Origin: Heterobasidion occidentale
Lineage: Eukaryota; Basidiomycota; Agaricomycetes; Russulales; Bondarzewiaceae
Direction of reading: 5' to 3'
Assembly (NCBI GenBank): GCA_039111635.1
Contig: JBCAQO010000002.1
Span: 1,612,001 to 1,676,000 of the forward strand
Length of the DNA stretch: 64,000 bases
The first letter of the stretch is position 1. Each line of letters opens with the position of its first letter. Shown piece by piece: positions 63,241 to 64,000 of the stretch. Both the position numbers and the translations under genes were made by a program. Below the pieces are notes generated by a model. It was not told where the DNA came from. It ran no database searches and worked only from the letters and a program-made list of their open reading frames with translations.

Positions 63241-63944
63241 GTGAGTCCAAATGTTCTTGTATATAAAACTAACTAATGTTTCATTGATATAGCCACACGT
63301 TAGCAAAATGGAGCATATGCTCTGCATTCAGTGCATGTCTCATTACTTCTATGTGTATTTACTAACTATTACTAACTCTATCTACTCTACCTAGCATTGG
63401 AAACATGCTCTGTGAGTTATTCGGATGGCACCTTGACCTTTTTGATATTCTCTAATCACATATTCTGTTTCTTTTTGATATTTTCTTGTTTTCCCAAATG
63501 TAAATACAGCAGACAGAATAATGTACTATTACTATATGATAAAAACACCGACAGAAAAGATGCAGAGAGAGGGAACTGGTGCACTCTACACGAGTGTGGT
63601 GCTACGATGGTTAGCCTTGTGCTTACCAAGTGGAATAGGCCAAGCGGGCTTTGAAAGGCCATAGCGCATTTTTGTCGGGGTCGTTACGGTGGGGCAAGCC
63701 AAGCTGGCTCTAATCCGCCTGGGCTCACTTGTTGCATTTTTGGCAGGGCGCGCCAAATGAGTAAATCAACTTAGCCAAATTTTTGTGATTTGGATCCTCT
63801 CTGGCTTCTTCCTGCCTCCACACCCACTGCCTCTCTGTATAAACACAATTTTGGATCTCAACATGTGCCATCAAGATGGGAGTATAAATATAATTGATCA
63901 AATAAAAAAATCCTTTATTGCTCTTAATGTAAAAAATAATGTTG
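63241..63944. other. No gene; second copy of the 37-bp dispersed repeat
   Basis: CTTACCAAGTGGAATAGGCC then AAGCGGG at about 63624-63651 matches 62003-62039. The rest shows no supported feature. Confidence 0.4.
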
Positions 63945-64000
63945 CCCAAGGCAGGGATTAAACCAGAGGCACAAGCAACAACTATATGGAACTAAACCAT
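63945..64000 (-). repeat. Possible tRNA-derived SINE head or tRNA relic at the window edge
   Basis: On the minus strand TGGTTTAGTTCC resembles an RNA polymerase III A box, and GGTTTAATCCC, 35 nt later, a B box. The spacing is shorter than in a normal tRNA and no cloverleaf is evident. An A/T-rich stretch follows. Confidence 0.25.

Overview
The window is a repeat-dominated stretch of a fungal genome, most likely an Agaricomycete basidiomycete. This is inferred from the element families (chromodomain Ty3/gypsy elements and a gypsy lineage with a D-P-G-S protease and F-I-D-D reverse transcriptase), from 50-54 nt GT-AG introns, and from the absence of bacterial features. No intact host gene was found.

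Positions 1-40,534 are a four-element nest of Ty3/gypsy LTR retrotransposons. Element D (minus strand, heavily decayed chromovirus, 32,335-40,534) is the host. Element B (minus strand) sits in D's last ORF and fills 1-32,334; its 3' LTR is cut by the window start. B is interrupted twice: by element C (3,271-14,473, 4-bp duplication GCGG) in its post-pol ORF, and by element A (21,129-31,993, 5-bp duplication GTTTC) in its 5' LTR. A and B are two copies of one family (586-589 bp LTRs, gag, pro-RT-RNaseH-integrase-chromodomain, a post-pol ORF region, and about 2.6 kb of 3' noncoding DNA carrying 15-18 scattered copies of a 21-nt motif). A is young (LTRs differ by two substitutions and one 3-bp indel) yet carries stop codons. 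C is a different lineage with 1.07 kb LTRs, a tRNA-type primer site, and an extra spliced gene on the opposite strand, between pol and the 3' LTR, encoding a Zn2Cys6-like cysteine cluster and a basic nuclear localisation signal.

Positions 40,535-64,000 are AT-rich, CpG-poor and decayed. They hold solo LTRs of the C family (five copies, one nested in another), the A/B family (48,151-48,727) and the D family (60,171-61,032 plus a fragment), scattered remnants of spliced genes, a two-copy 90-bp tandem repeat, and a pair of about 215-bp inverted repeats 2.9 kb apart.

Points most worth pursuing: the antisense gene of C, flanked by a duplicated polypurine/hairpin cassette with a compensatory base change; the NCGN core in every readable C-family target duplication; the 21-nt motif array in the A/B 3' region; a Tf1-like self-priming signal in A and B; and overlapping reading frames in the post-pol region of A and B.
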